Below the pieces are notes generated by a model. That model saw only the letters and a list, made by a program, of their open reading frames with translations, ran no database searches and had not been told where the DNA came from. DNA of 64,000 bases, taken from the NCBI RefSeq assembly GCF_002245215.1, contig NZ_NPMR01000002.1, forward strand, positions 1,095,557 to 1,159,556, given 5' to 3'. This document shows, piece after piece, positions 1 through 9,204 of the stretch. A program made the translations under genes and the position numbers. Each line of letters opens with the position of its first letter. Position 1 is the first letter of the stretch. Source of the DNA: Microbacterium sp. Yaish 1 (GTDB lineage Bacteria > Actinomycetota > Actinomycetes > Actinomycetales > Microbacteriaceae).

Positions 1-1313
1 AGACGGTGTGGCACCGCACCGGCAACGTGAAGTGGCTGCACCTGACCCGCCTGTTCGGCAAGATCTTCCTGATCAACTTCGCCATGGGCGTCGTGACCGG
101 CATCGTCCAGGAGTTCCAGTTCGGCATGAACTGGTCGGCCTACTCGCGCTTCGTCGGCGACATCTTCGGCGCACCGCTGGCCTTCGAGGGCCTCCTCGCC
201 TTCTTCTTCGAGGCGACCTTCATCGGCCTGTGGATCTTCGGCTGGGACAAGCTGCCCAAGGCGCTCCACCTGTTCTCGATCTGGATGGTCGTGCTCGGGT
301 CGACCCTGTCGGCGTACTTCATCCTCGCCGCCAACGCGTTCATGCAGAACCCGGTCGGGTACCAGATCGCCGGCGACGGCGGTCGGGCGGAACTGATCGA
401 CTTCGGCGCGGTCCTGACCAACCCGATCGTGCTCGCCGCATTCCCGCACACGATCTTCGCCGCCTGGATGTTCGCCGCTGCCGTGGTCATCGCGGTCGCC
501 GCCTGGCACCTCTCGCGCGCGCAGCACGTCGAGACGATGCGTCCCGCGCTCCGCTTCGGCATGTGGGGCATGATCGTCTCGTTCGTCGGCGTCGCCCTCT
601 CGGGAGACCAGCTGAGCCTCGTCATGGTCGCGACCCAGCCCATGAAGATGGCCGCGGCCGAGGCGATGTTCAACAGTGCGTGCGGTGCGGACGCATCGTT
701 CTCGATCTTCTCCATCGGAACCCCCGACGGCACCGAGGAGGTCTGGTCGCTGCGCGTGCCCTATCTGCTGTCGTTCCTGTCGACCCACAGCTTCGACGGG
801 TGCGTCGAGGGCCTGAACGACCTGCAGGCGCAGTACACCGAGACCTTCGGGGCGGGCGTCGACTACCGCCCCATCGTGTGGGTCACCTACTGGTCGTTCC
901 GCTGGATGATCGGCCTCGGCGGCATCGCGACCCTCATCTCGGTCGCCGGCCTCTGGGTCACGCGCAAGAAGGCTCAGCGCCCCGTCGCCCGATGGATGTG
1001 GAAGGTCGCCATCTGGTCGGCTCCCCTCCCCCTCCTCGGCAGCCTCGTCGGCTGGGTGTTCACCGAGATGGGCCGTCAGCCCTGGATCGTCTTCAGCCTC
1101 ATGCTGACCGAGGACGGGGTCTCACCCAACGTGCCCGGCTGGACGGTGCTCATCTCGCTCATCGCCTTCACTGCGGTGTACGCATCGCTCGCGGTCGTCG
1201 AGTTCGGACTCATCCGCAAGGCCGCGCAGAAGGGTCCCGACCCGCTGCCCGAGCCGGGCTCGCCCGAAGCCGAGGACGCCTCGGCGTCCCACACCCAGAC
1301 CACCGTCTACTGA
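1..1313 (+). CDS. cydA: Cytochrome bd ubiquinol oxidase subunit I, 5' end cut by window
   Basis: Membrane subunit of the bd-type terminal oxidase; it oxidises quinol and carries the haems. The reading frame is open from base 3, and the visible protein joins the family at about residue 40 (VWHRTGN, then KWLHLTRLFGKIFLINFAMG), so the true start with the first helix and haem b595 ligand lies upstream. The conserved block GIVQEFQFGMNWS, the FRWM segment expected to carry the Met ligand of haem b558, and the GRQPW motif are visible. The region between helices 6 and 7 is short, as in actinobacterial short-Q-loop oxidases. The C-terminal tail is hydrophilic. cydB follows after 10 bases, so the two are cotranscribed. 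Identification is secure; only the 5' end is missing. Confidence 0.97.
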   Translation, partial: TVWHRTGNVKWLHLTRLFGKIFLINFAMGVVTGIVQEFQFGMNWSAYSRFVGDIFGAPLAFEGLLAFFFEATFIGLWIFGWDKLPKALHLFSIWMVVLGSTLSAYFILAANAFMQNPVGYQIAGDGGRAELIDFGAVLTNPIVLAAFPHTIFAAWMFAAAVVIAVAAWHLSRAQHVETMRPALRFGMWGMIVSFVGVALSGDQLSLVMVATQPMKMAAAEAMFNSACGADASFSIFSIGTPDGTEEVWSLRVPYLLSFLSTHSFDGCVEGLNDLQAQYTETFGAGVDYRPIVWVTYWSFRWMIGLGGIATLISVAGLWVTRKKAQRPVARWMWKVAIWSAPLPLLGSLVGWVFTEMGRQPWIVFSLMLTEDGVSPNVPGWTVLISLIAFTAVYASLAVVEFGLIRKAAQKGPDPLPEPGSPEAEDASASHTQTTVY

Positions 1314-1323
1314 GGAGCACGAC

Positions 1324-2355
1324 ATGGATCTCGCATACGTCTGGTTCTTCATCGTCGGAGTGCTCTTCGTCGGCTACTTCGTCCTCGACGGGTTCGACTT
1401 CGGCGTCGGGATGTCGCTGCCCTTCCTCGGCAAGGACAACGTCTCGCGGCGCCAGATCATCAACACCATCGGCCCGGTCTGGGACCTCAACGAGACCTGG
1501 GTCATCGTGGCGGGCGCGTGCCTGTTCGCGGCGTTCCCGGAGTGGTACGCGACCCTCTTCAGCGGGTTCTACCTGCCGCTGCTGCTGATCCTCATCGCCC
1601 TGATCCTGCGCGGGGTCTCGTTCGAGTACCGCCACCAGCGTGACGACGCCACCTGGCGCAAGCGCTTCGATCTCATGATCGTGGTGGGCTCGGCTCTCCC
1701 CGCCTTCCTCTGGGGCGTCGCGGTGGCCAACATCGTGCAGGGCGTGCCGATCGATGCCGACAAGGAGTTCACCGGCACCCTTCTCACGCTCCTCAACCCC
1801 TACGGTCTGCTCGGCGGTGTCGTGACGCTGCTGCTGTTCTTCACGCACGGGGTCTACTTCGTCGCCCTCAAGACCGACGGCCCGGTCCGCGAGCAGGCTC
1901 GCCGGCTCGCGACGAAGTCGGGACTGCTGACCCTGGTCGCCGCTGCCGTCTTCCTCGCGTGGACCGTGCTCTCGGCGATGCAGGCGCAGGCGCCGCTGCT
2001 GCCCCTGGTGTTCGTGACCGCCGCCGCGGCGGCGCTCACGCTCATCGGGGCGCTCCTGGCCAATGCGGTCGGCCGCGAGGGGTGGGCCTTCGCGGGAGGC
2101 GCCGGCACCGTGATGTTCGCCGTGCTGACCCTCTGGCTCTCGCTGTTCCCGAACGTCATGCCGTCGTCGACCGACCCCGCGTGGAACCTGACGATCGAGA
2201 ACGCGTCGTCGACCGACTACACGCTCACGATCATGACCTGGGCGGCCGTGATCTTCCTGCCCCTGGTGCTGCTCTACCAGGGCTGGACGTACTGGGTCTT
2301 CCGCAAGCGCATCACGCGGGCCCGTATCGAAGAGGCCGAGCTCGTCGCCCATTGA
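1324..2355 (+). CDS. cydB: Cytochrome bd ubiquinol oxidase subunit II
   Basis: Second membrane subunit of the bd oxidase, 343 aa, the usual family length. It starts with the diagnostic segment YVWFFIVGVLFVGYFVLDGFD, which packs against the haem-bearing subunit, and contains several further hydrophobic helices (for example around residues 75-95, 115-135, 160-185, 205-265 and 305-325). The ATG at 1324 is preceded by GAGGAGC, a good ribosome binding site. It follows cydA by 10 bases. A strong hairpin directly after the stop separates it from cydD. Confidence 0.97.
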   Translation: MDLAYVWFFIVGVLFVGYFVLDGFDFGVGMSLPFLGKDNVSRRQIINTIGPVWDLNETWVIVAGACLFAAFPEWYATLFSGFYLPLLLILIALILRGVSFEYRHQRDDATWRKRFDLMIVVGSALPAFLWGVAVANIVQGVPIDADKEFTGTLLTLLNPYGLLGGVVTLLLFFTHGVYFVALKTDGPVREQARRLATKSGLLTLVAAAVFLAWTVLSAMQAQAPLLPLVFVTAAAAALTLIGALLANAVGREGWAFAGGAGTVMFAVLTLWLSLFPNVMPSSTDPAWNLTIENASSTDYTLTIMTWAAVIFLPLVLLYQGWTYWVFRKRITRARIEEAELVAH

Positions 2356-2361
2356 CCGGCA

Positions 2362-2408
2362 CGGGATGCCTCGGATCCGCGCGACCGCGCCGGGCCCGAG
2401 GCATCCCG
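2362..2408 (+). terminator. Hairpin between cydB and cydD
   Basis: Arms 2362-2374 (CGGGATGCCTCGG) and 2396-2408 are perfectly complementary over 13 bp with a GC-rich loop. No clear T run follows. It lies 6 bases after the cydB stop and about 27 bases before the cydD start, so it could end or attenuate the cydAB transcript and let CydDC be made at a lower level or from its own promoter. Confidence 0.6.
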
Positions 2409-2434
2409 GTCCCGGGGTAAGGCAGGATCGAAGG

Positions 2435-4144
2435 GTGAGCATGGACGAGCCCGAGGCGCCCGCACGCTCGAGCGGGCGGCCCGTGGATCCGCGGCTGCTG
2501 CGCTACGCGCGGGCCTCGCGCGTCTTCTTGGTTGCGATCGGGGCGATCGGCCTCGCCCAGACCGCCGTGATCGTCGGCTTCGCGTGGCTGACCACGCAGG
2601 CCATCGTCGGGGCCATCGGCGGGATGCCGGTCGCCGACCTCATGCGCATCCTCGGTGCCCTCGCGGCCGTCGTCGCCGCGCGCGCCGGGCTCCTCTGGCT
2701 GCGCGAGGCCGTCTCTGCTCGCGCCGCTGCCCGGGTGCGCAGCGAGTTGCGCGGCGGACTCACCTCTGCCGTCGGTCGCCTCGGCCCCGGATGGCTCGCG
2801 AGCCGGAACTCCGCTCAGCTCGCCGTGACCGCCGGCCGCGGCCTCGACGCGCTCGACGCGTACTTCGGCCGCTACCTGCCGCAGCTCGTCCTGACGGTCA
2901 TCGCGACGCCCGTGCTCATCGCCGTCATCTGGTGGAGCGACTGGATCTCCGGGCTCACGGTCCTGCTCACGATGCCGCTGATCCCGCTTTTCATGGTGCT
3001 GATCGGCCTGGCGACCCGCGCCGTCCAGCGGGCGCAGTGGCAGACGCTCCGCCAGCTCGCAGCCCGCTTCGCCGACACCGTCCGCGGCCTATCGACGCTC
3101 ACGGTGTTCGGGCGGCAGCACCGGGCCGCGACGTCGATCGAGCGCGTGACGGAGAATTACCGCATCGAGACGATGCGCGTGCTGCGGGTGTCGTTCCTGT
3201 CGGGCTTCGCGTTGGAGTTCCTCGCCTCGATCTCCGTCGCGATCGTGGCGGTGTCGATCGGCTTCCGGCTCATCGATGGCTCCCTCGCCCTCTCGGTCGG
3301 ACTCTTCGTGCTGCTGCTGGCCCCCGAGGCGTACCTTCCGCTGCGTCAGGTCGGCGTCCAGTTCCACGCCGCCGCCGAAGGGGTCGCGGCCACCGACGAC
3401 GTCTTCGAGGTCCTCGACGCGGCGCGGGCGCTGCCGCGGCAGGAGGCCGCGAGCTCAGCGCGGACGGATGCGGCGACGAGCGTCGCAACGGAACGCGGCG
3501 TCCTCCACGCCGATGAGCTCCGGGTGCGGCGCGGCGACTCGCTGCTCGCGCCGGTGTCGTTCACGGCGAGGCCCGGCACCATCACGCTCCTGTCGGGGCC
3601 GAGCGGCGCGGGAAAGTCCAGCGTCTTCGCCGCGCTGCGCGGCGTGGCCTCGTTCGAGGGCGAGCTGACCCTGGACGGCGGACAGGTTCCGCCGCCGGCG
3701 TCGTGGCTCGCCTGGGCCGGACAGGACCCGGGCCTCATCGCCGGCAGCGTCGCCGAGAACGTCACGCTCGGCGCTCCCTCGGACCGTACCGCGGGGGCCG
3801 CGGGCGAGCGGGCCGTCGCTCGTGCACTCGCCGCGGCCGGCGCCGCCGGCCTCGACCCGGCGCTCGAGCTCGGCGTGCGCGGCGCGGGCCTCTCCGGCGG
3901 TCAGGCGCAGCGCGTCGCGGTCGCGCGTGCCCTCTTCCGGCACGCGGTCGTCGGGGCACCGGTGATCGCCCTCGACGAGCCGAGCGCGGCTCTCGACGCC
4001 GAGACCGAGGCCGCCCTGTGGCAGAGTCTGCGCCGCGTCGCGGACGACGGCGCGACCGTCCTGCTCGTCTCGCACCGGGAGACGGCCCGTTCGATCGCCG
4101 ACGTGCTCGTGGACGTGCGACCCCGATCCGAGGTGACGGCATGA
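2435..4144 (+). CDS. cydD: Thiol reductant ABC exporter subunit CydD
   Basis: One half of the CydDC heterodimeric ABC exporter, which moves thiol reductants (cysteine/glutathione in E. coli) outward and is needed to assemble cytochrome bd. The N-terminal half is a six-helix exporter domain. The ATPase half has Walker A GPSGAGKSS, signature LSGGQAQR and Walker B VIALDEPSAALD. The frame is open from 2366, but that stretch is the cydB-cydD hairpin region, so I start at GTG 2435; an ATG 6 bases later (2441) is equally possible and has AAGGG in front. The stop overlaps the cydC start by 4 bases (ATGA). Assignment to CydD rather than CydC rests on gene order and similarity to actinobacterial CydD. 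Confidence 0.93.
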   Translation: MSMDEPEAPARSSGRPVDPRLLRYARASRVFLVAIGAIGLAQTAVIVGFAWLTTQAIVGAIGGMPVADLMRILGALAAVVAARAGLLWLREAVSARAAARVRSELRGGLTSAVGRLGPGWLASRNSAQLAVTAGRGLDALDAYFGRYLPQLVLTVIATPVLIAVIWWSDWISGLTVLLTMPLIPLFMVLIGLATRAVQRAQWQTLRQLAARFADTVRGLSTLTVFGRQHRAATSIERVTENYRIETMRVLRVSFLSGFALEFLASISVAIVAVSIGFRLIDGSLALSVGLFVLLLAPEAYLPLRQVGVQFHAAAEGVAATDDVFEVLDAARALPRQEAASSARTDAATSVATERGVLHADELRVRRGDSLLAPVSFTARPGTITLLSGPSGAGKSSVFAALRGVASFEGELTLDGGQVPPPASWLAWAGQDPGLIAGSVAENVTLGAPSDRTAGAAGERAVARALAAAGAAGLDPALELGVRGAGLSGGQAQRVAVARALFRHAVVGAPVIALDEPSAALDAETEAALWQSLRRVADDGATVLLVSHRETARSIADVLVDVRPRSEVTA

Positions 4145-5802
4145 CGACGACCGCCGACGTGCTCCGCGGCGCGATGCCGGCGCCGCGACGGTTCTGGCGC
4201 GCCCTCGCGACCGGCTTCGCGACGGAGGCCTCGGCCGTCGCGCTCCTCGCGTGCAGCGCGTGGCTCATCGTCCGCGCGAGCGAACAGCCCGCGGTGATGT
4301 ACGTGATGGCCGCCGTCGTCGGGGTGCGGGCGTTCGCGATCTCGCGCGCCGTCTTCCGCTACCTCGAGCGCCTCACGTCGCACGACGCGGCGCTGCGTCA
4401 GCTCGCCACGACGCGCACCGACCTCGTCCGACGCCTGATCCCGCTCGCGCCCGACGGGCTCGGCCGCATCCGCCGGGGATCCGCTCTCTCCGCCCTCGTC
4501 GACGACGTCGACGACCTGCAGAACCTGCCCCTGCGGGTCGTCGAGCCGCTGGTGGCATCGGCCACAGTGGCCCTCGCCGCCGTGGTCTTCGTCGCGACCG
4601 TCTCGTGGCCGGCCGGGCTCACCCTGCTCGGCTGCCTCGTGGTCGCCGCGGCGGCGGCCACCGGCTGGGGCTGGGTGGCGGGCGCCCGCGCGGAGCGCAC
4701 GATCGCCCCGCTCCGCGCGCGCCTCGCCGACGCCGTCGCCGACCACCTCGGGAGCCTCGACGTGCTGCTGGCCTACGGGGCCGAAGAGCAGAGCCGGCGC
4801 CGTATCGAGGCCGCGGACGCCGACCTGCGCCGTGCGGTCGTCCGCCGAACCGGGGCGCAAGCCGGAAGCGCGGCCATCGTCTCGCTGGCCGCCGGCGCCG
4901 CGTCGATCCTCGCGGTCGCCGTGACCGCACCGGATGTCGCGACCCTCGGCGGTCCGTGGCTGGCCGTCGCCGTCCTCGTGCCGATGGCCGTGTTCGAGGT
5001 CTTCCAGACGGTTCCGCTCGCGGCGGCATCCTGGCGTCAGGTGCACGCGTCGGCGGAGCGCATCGCCGAGACCGTGCCGAGCGGCATCCCCGCCGGTCTC
5101 GTCGACAGCAGCGTCGTCCCCACGGGCGTCGCGCCCGCGCTCGGCGACGGCCTGCACCTCCGCGACGTGTCGGTCACGTGGCCCGGCGCCGAGCGTCCCG
5201 CCCTCACGGGTATCGACCTGGATGTCCGTCCGGGTGAGCGCCTGCTCGTCGTCGGCTCGAGCGGTGCGGGCAAGTCCACGCTCGCGCATGCCCTCGTCCG
5301 CTTCCTCGACGTCGACGGGAGCTACCGCGTCGGGCGCACCGACGTGCAGGACCTCTCCCCCGACGACGTGCGCCTGACGGTGGGACTGTGCGAACAGCAG
5401 CCGATGCTCTTCGACGAGGACATCCGCCAGAACCTCCTGTTCGCCCGCGACACCGCGACCGACGCCGAGCTGGAGGCCGTGCTCGAGCGCGTCGGCCTGG
5501 GCGGATGGCTGCGCGAGCGCGGCGGTCTCGACGCTCGCGTCGGCGAGCACGGCGCCCTCGTCTCGGGCGGTCAGGCGCAGCGCATCGCGCTCGCTCGTGC
5601 GCTGCTCCACGGCTTCCCCGTGCTCGTGCTCGACGAGCCGACGGCCGGGGTCGACCCCGCGGCATCCGACGCGCTGATGCGCGATCTGCTCTCGGCCGTC
5701 GACGAGGAACGTGCCGTCGTGCTCATCTCGCACGTGCGGGTGCCGAGCTCGCTCGTCGACCGCACGGTCCGCATCTCCGACGGGCGCCTGCTCGCCGGCT
5801 GA
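4141..5802 (+). CDS. cydC: Thiol reductant ABC exporter subunit CydC
   Basis: Partner of CydD, about 553 aa. Its N-terminal exporter domain includes FRYLERLTSHDAALRQLA, typical of CydC. The ATPase domain carries Walker A GSSGAGKST, signature VSGGQAQR and Walker B VLVLDEPTAGVD. The open frame extends far upstream, but the ATG at 4141 overlapping the cydD stop gives the correct domain start. With cydAB upstream this is a complete bd-oxidase biogenesis set. A short hairpin follows the stop. Confidence 0.95.
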   Translation: MTTTADVLRGAMPAPRRFWRALATGFATEASAVALLACSAWLIVRASEQPAVMYVMAAVVGVRAFAISRAVFRYLERLTSHDAALRQLATTRTDLVRRLIPLAPDGLGRIRRGSALSALVDDVDDLQNLPLRVVEPLVASATVALAAVVFVATVSWPAGLTLLGCLVVAAAAATGWGWVAGARAERTIAPLRARLADAVADHLGSLDVLLAYGAEEQSRRRIEAADADLRRAVVRRTGAQAGSAAIVSLAAGAASILAVAVTAPDVATLGGPWLAVAVLVPMAVFEVFQTVPLAAASWRQVHASAERIAETVPSGIPAGLVDSSVVPTGVAPALGDGLHLRDVSVTWPGAERPALTGIDLDVRPGERLLVVGSSGAGKSTLAHALVRFLDVDGSYRVGRTDVQDLSPDDVRLTVGLCEQQPMLFDEDIRQNLLFARDTATDAELEAVLERVGLGGWLRERGGLDARVGEHGALVSGGQAQRIALARALLHGFPVLVLDEPTAGVDPAASDALMRDLLSAVDEERAVVLISHVRVPSSLVDRTVRISDGRLLAG

Positions 5803-5823
5803 CGCGCGGGCCACCCCCGCGCG
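5803..5823. terminator. Hairpin between convergent cydC and GNAT genes
   Basis: An 8-bp stem (CGCGCGGG at 5803-5810 with its complement at 5816-5823) closes a 5-base loop just after the cydC stop. It sits between two convergent genes and could serve both strands. There is no T tract. Confidence 0.4.
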
Positions 5824-5836
5824 GTCTGACCGGACG

Positions 5837-6442
5837 TCAGCGCGCGAGATCGATGCCGAAGGCCTGGGCGCCGGGCGAGGAGGGCAGGCGCTCGAAGCCC
5901 AGGCGGTCGTAGAAGGCGAGTGCCCCGGCGTTGGCCGCCGACGCGACCAGGTGCAGGCGGGTGACGCCCGACGCCCGCAGCTGCTCCGACACCCGGTCGA
6001 TCAGCCGGCGCCCCCACCCCTGTCCCTGCGCCGCGGGCAGCAGGTCGATGTGCAGGTGCGCGGGATACGCCTCGGCGAGCGGCTCGGCTCCGGGGCGTCG
6101 GCCGTAGGCGTACCGCAGCGTCCCCGCCTGGCGCGAGGTGTCATCGGGCGAGGGCTCGGGCCACCGGTCGGCGAACCGCGGCCACCACTCGGCGCGGAAC
6201 CACTCCTCGAAGACATCGGTATCGGGTGTCGCGACGACGTAGCCGATCGCGCGGTCGTCGTCATCGGCCACGACGAAAGCGAAATCCGGATGCCGCTCGG
6301 CGTAGGGCAGCACGAAGACCGCTCCCCAGATGTCGTCGTCGTCGAAGATCCCCGCGGCATCGGAGCCGTGGTCGGCGGTTCGCAGACAGATCTCGCTCAG
6401 CGCGGCGTCATCGCCGGGCCGGACGGCACGCATGTGGGGCAT
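5837..6442 (-). CDS. GNAT family N-acetyltransferase
   Basis: Predicted cytoplasmic acetyltransferase of 201 aa using acetyl-CoA; the substrate is unknown. The acetyl-CoA binding motif A is clear (LLPAAQGQGWGRRLIDRV, about residues 136-153), followed by the family's C-terminal NAGALAFYDRLGFE block. The middle contains an acidic, aromatic-rich insertion. ATG at 6442 is used; ATG at 6433 (MRAVRPGDD) is an alternative. It is convergent with cydC and the next gene on its strand is modC, with which it need not be functionally linked. Confidence 0.85.
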   Translation of the reverse strand: MPHMRAVRPGDDAALSEICLRTADHGSDAAGIFDDDDIWGAVFVLPYAERHPDFAFVVADDDDRAIGYVVATPDTDVFEEWFRAEWWPRFADRWPEPSPDDTSRQAGTLRYAYGRRPGAEPLAEAYPAHLHIDLLPAAQGQGWGRRLIDRVSEQLRASGVTRLHLVASAANAGALAFYDRLGFERLPSSPGAQAFGIDLAR

Positions 6443-6458
6443 GCCCCCATCGTGCCAC

Positions 6459-7553
6459 TCAGCCCCACGTGATCGCGGCGGCCGTCAGCGAGAGCTGCAC
6501 GGGGGCGCCCGCACGGATGTCCGCGGCCAGATCCACCGGGATGTCGACCGCCAGCGGCGGATCGGCGACGAGCACCCGTACCCCGCCGACCGTGGGCTCG
6601 AGCCGCACGACGGGAGCCAGCCACACGACGCGGTCGTCCTCCGATGGCGCAGCCCCCGACGGCGCAGCGCCCGACCGCACGAGCCCGTCGCCGGCCGTGG
6701 CCCCATCGAGCCGGACGTCGCTCGGGCGGAACAGAGCGGCAGCGGGACCACCGTCCGCTCCGGGTCGGGGCACCGAGAGGGTGCCGGCCTGCCAGACCGC
6801 GTCATCGCCCTGGCCGACCACGTTGCCGACGACGCGGTTCATTCCCGCGATGGCCGCGCCGAACGCCGTCGCCGGGCTCCGCAGCACGTCGCGGACGGAG
6901 CCGCTCTGGGTCACGCGTCCTGCTTCGAGCACAACAAGCCGATCGGCCACCGCGGCGGCATCGAGGGCATCGTGGCTGACGATCACGGCCGTCGTCCCGG
7001 CGGCGCGCAGCTGCTCGCCGAGCATCGTCCGCAGCGAGGCGGCGGTCGCCGGGTCGAGCGCCGTGAACGGCTCGTCGAGCAGGATGACGCGGGGCCGCGC
7101 CGCGAGCGCGCGGGCGAGGGCGACCCGTTGCTGCTGACCGCCCGACAGCTCTCGGGGGTACCGGGCGTCGACGCCGGCGAGACCGACCCGTTCGAGCCAG
7201 TCCTCGGCGATGTCGCGCGCCCGGCGCGCCGGCTCTCCGCGAGATCGCAGGCCGAAAGCCACGTTCTCGCGCGCCGAGAGGTGCGGGAAGAGGCCGGGGT
7301 CCTGACGCAGCATCACGATGCCACGCTGCTGCGGCGCCACCCGGCGGCGGGGGCCGGCGACCTCGTCGTCGTCGACGCGGATCGATCCCGCATCGAGCGG
7401 GACGAGGCCGGCGATCGCCTCGAGCACCGTCGTCTTGCCCGCGCCGCTCGGCCCCATGACCGCGACGACCTCGCCCGGTTCGGCGACGAGGTCGGCGGCC
7501 ACGGCGATGCCGGGGCGCTGCACTCGGACGCGAGCGGTGAGCCGCGCGCTCAT
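6459..7553 (-). CDS. modC: Molybdate ABC transporter ATP-binding protein
   Basis: Energises molybdate uptake through ModB. The 364-aa protein has Walker A GPSGAGKT (residues 34-41), signature LSGGQ (136-140) and Walker B VILLDEP (156-162). A C-terminal region of about 130 aa corresponds to the molybdate-binding TOBE/Mop domain (VQLSLTAAAITW at the end). The frame is open further upstream, but ATG at 7553 overlaps the modB stop by 4 bases and gives the expected N-terminus. It contains a small repeat (GAAPSGAAPS) in the linker before the TOBE part. Last gene of modABC. Confidence 0.95.
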   Translation of the reverse strand: MSARLTARVRVQRPGIAVAADLVAEPGEVVAVMGPSGAGKTTVLEAIAGLVPLDAGSIRVDDDEVAGPRRRVAPQQRGIVMLRQDPGLFPHLSARENVAFGLRSRGEPARRARDIAEDWLERVGLAGVDARYPRELSGGQQQRVALARALAARPRVILLDEPFTALDPATAASLRTMLGEQLRAAGTTAVIVSHDALDAAAVADRLVVLEAGRVTQSGSVRDVLRSPATAFGAAIAGMNRVVGNVVGQGDDAVWQAGTLSVPRPGADGGPAAALFRPSDVRLDGATAGDGLVRSGAAPSGAAPSEDDRVVWLAPVVRLEPTVGGVRVLVADPPLAVDIPVDLAADIRAGAPVQLSLTAAAITWG

Positions 7554-8386
7554 CGGGCGCCGCCCGGCCGCCAGGCGCGCACGAGCAGCAGCGCGGCGAT
7601 CGCGGTGATCAGCAGCAGAAGCGACAGCGCGACAGCCGTGCCCTGCGACACCCCCGCGCCGTTGAACGCCGTGTAGATCGCCAGCGGCATCGTCTGCGTG
7701 ACGCCGGGCGCGTTGCCGGCGAACAGCGCCGTCGCACCGAACTCGCCGAGGGCGCGCGCGAAGCACAGCACGGTTCCCGCGATGAGCCCGGGGGCGGCAA
7801 GGGGCAGGGTGACCCGGAACAGGATGCGCCACCGTCCCGCGCCGAGCGCGGCGGCGGTCTGCTCGTAACCGACTCCCGTGGCCCGCAGGGCGCCTTCGAG
7901 CGCGAGGACGAGGAAGGGCAGGGCGACGAAGGTCTGCGCGATGACGACGGCCGCAGTCGTGAACGGGATGCGGATGCCGGCCTCGCCGAGCACCGCGCCC
8001 AGCCAGCCGCTACGGCCGAACAGGAACAGCAGGGCGACGCCGCCGACCATCGGCGGCAGCACGAGCGGAACCGTCACGACGGCGCGCAGCACCGCCGCAC
8101 CGCGGGCGCCCGCCCGGGCCATCGTGAGGGCGAGCGGCACGCCGAGGACGAGGCAGACGGCGGTCGCGGCGAGAGCGGTCTGCAGCGACAGCGCGAGCGC
8201 CGCGCCGGCCTCGGGCGAGGTGACGTCGGCCCAGACCGTCGCGGGGTCGACGCGCCCCACCAGCGCGATGAGCGGGACCACGAGCAGCGCGAGCCCGAGG
8301 ACGGCGGGCAGGACGAGGACGCGCGGCAGGTGCCCCGGCGCGCTGCGGCGCTTCGCGCGGGGGTGCCCGGTCGCGTCGGCGCTCAC
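7550..8386 (-). CDS. modB: Molybdate ABC transporter permease
   Basis: Inner-membrane channel of the molybdate importer, 278 aa with several transmembrane helices. The cytoplasmic EAA-like loop for contact with ModC is visible (EQTAAALGAGRWRILFRVTLPLAAPGL, given here only as its position, about residues 172-198). It overlaps modA and modC by 4 bases each, so the three genes are translationally coupled. Confidence 0.95.
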   Translation of the reverse strand: MSADATGHPRAKRRSAPGHLPRVLVLPAVLGLALLVVPLIALVGRVDPATVWADVTSPEAGAALALSLQTALAATAVCLVLGVPLALTMARAGARGAAVLRAVVTVPLVLPPMVGGVALLFLFGRSGWLGAVLGEAGIRIPFTTAAVVIAQTFVALPFLVLALEGALRATGVGYEQTAAALGAGRWRILFRVTLPLAAPGLIAGTVLCFARALGEFGATALFAGNAPGVTQTMPLAIYTAFNGAGVSQGTAVALSLLLLITAIAALLLVRAWRPGGAR

Positions 8387-9201
8387 GGGGCACCGAAGCC
8401 GAGACGGCGGAGCACCGCCTGGCCGTCCGCCGACAGCACATAGGCGACGAACGCCTCCGCAGCCTCGGGCGACCGCGCGTCGGCGAGCGCCGCGATCGGA
8501 TACCGGTTGACCACGTCGTCGGCGCCGGGGGTGTCGACGGTCTCGACGTCGTCGGTCAGGGCGGCGTCGGTGACATACACGAGCCCGGCATCGGCCTCAC
8601 CGCTCGCGACCTTCGTCAGCACCGCCGTGACGTTCTGCTCGTAGCTGTCGACGCTCGCGATGACACCGGCGTCGCTGAGAAGCGTCTCCGATGCCGCACC
8701 GCACGGCACCGCCGGTGCGCACAGCACGACGGTGCGCTCCTCGTCCGCGAGGTCTGCCAGGCCGGCGATCGAACCGGGGTTCCCGGCGGGCACGAGGAGG
8801 GTGAGCCGGTTCGTCGCGAAGACGTCCGGGGTGGCGGCGAGCCCGGCGTCGACGACCTTCCGCATGTTCGTCTCGTCGGCCGAGGCGAACACGTCGGCGG
8901 GCGCGCCCTCGATCAGCTGCGTCGCGAGCGTCGACGACCCGTCGTAGCTGATCGGCGAGATCGTCACGGCCGGATGCCGCCGCTCGAACTCGGCCGCCAG
9001 CTCGTCGAAACCCGTCTTCAGCGACGCCGCGGCGAACACGGTGACCTCGCCTGAGATGTCGGGGCCCGCGGAGCCGGACTCGGACTCCGCGACGCCGGTC
9101 TCGGCATCCGTCCCTCCGCCGGGGCCGGCGCCCACGGCGCATCCGGCCAGGAGGAATATGGCGGCGGCGAGGGCGGCGATGCTCGTTCGTCGGGTGCGCA
9201 C
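8383..9201 (-). CDS. modA: Molybdate-binding lipoprotein
   Basis: Extracellular molybdate/tungstate-binding protein anchored as a lipoprotein. The signal peptide ends in a lipobox (LLAGC, Cys about residue 21). The mature protein shows the ModA pattern VTVFAAASLKTGFDEL and later SYDGSSTLATQLIEGAPADVFASAD-type ligand loops (about residues 105-130). 272 aa. It lies 3 bases downstream of the HTH-TOBE regulator gene, so that regulator is probably cotranscribed with modABC. Confidence 0.94.
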   Translation of the reverse strand: MRTRRTSIAALAAAIFLLAGCAVGAGPGGGTDAETGVAESESGSAGPDISGEVTVFAAASLKTGFDELAAEFERRHPAVTISPISYDGSSTLATQLIEGAPADVFASADETNMRKVVDAGLAATPDVFATNRLTLLVPAGNPGSIAGLADLADEERTVVLCAPAVPCGAASETLLSDAGVIASVDSYEQNVTAVLTKVASGEADAGLVYVTDAALTDDVETVDTPGADDVVNRYPIAALADARSPEAAEAFVAYVLSADGQAVLRRLGFGAP

Positions 9202-9204
9202 GGC

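Noticed and set aside
3901..5814. 637-codon minus-strand frame opposite cydDC
   Set aside because: Mirror of two well-supported ABC transporter genes; His/Arg/Asp-rich with no recognisable domain.
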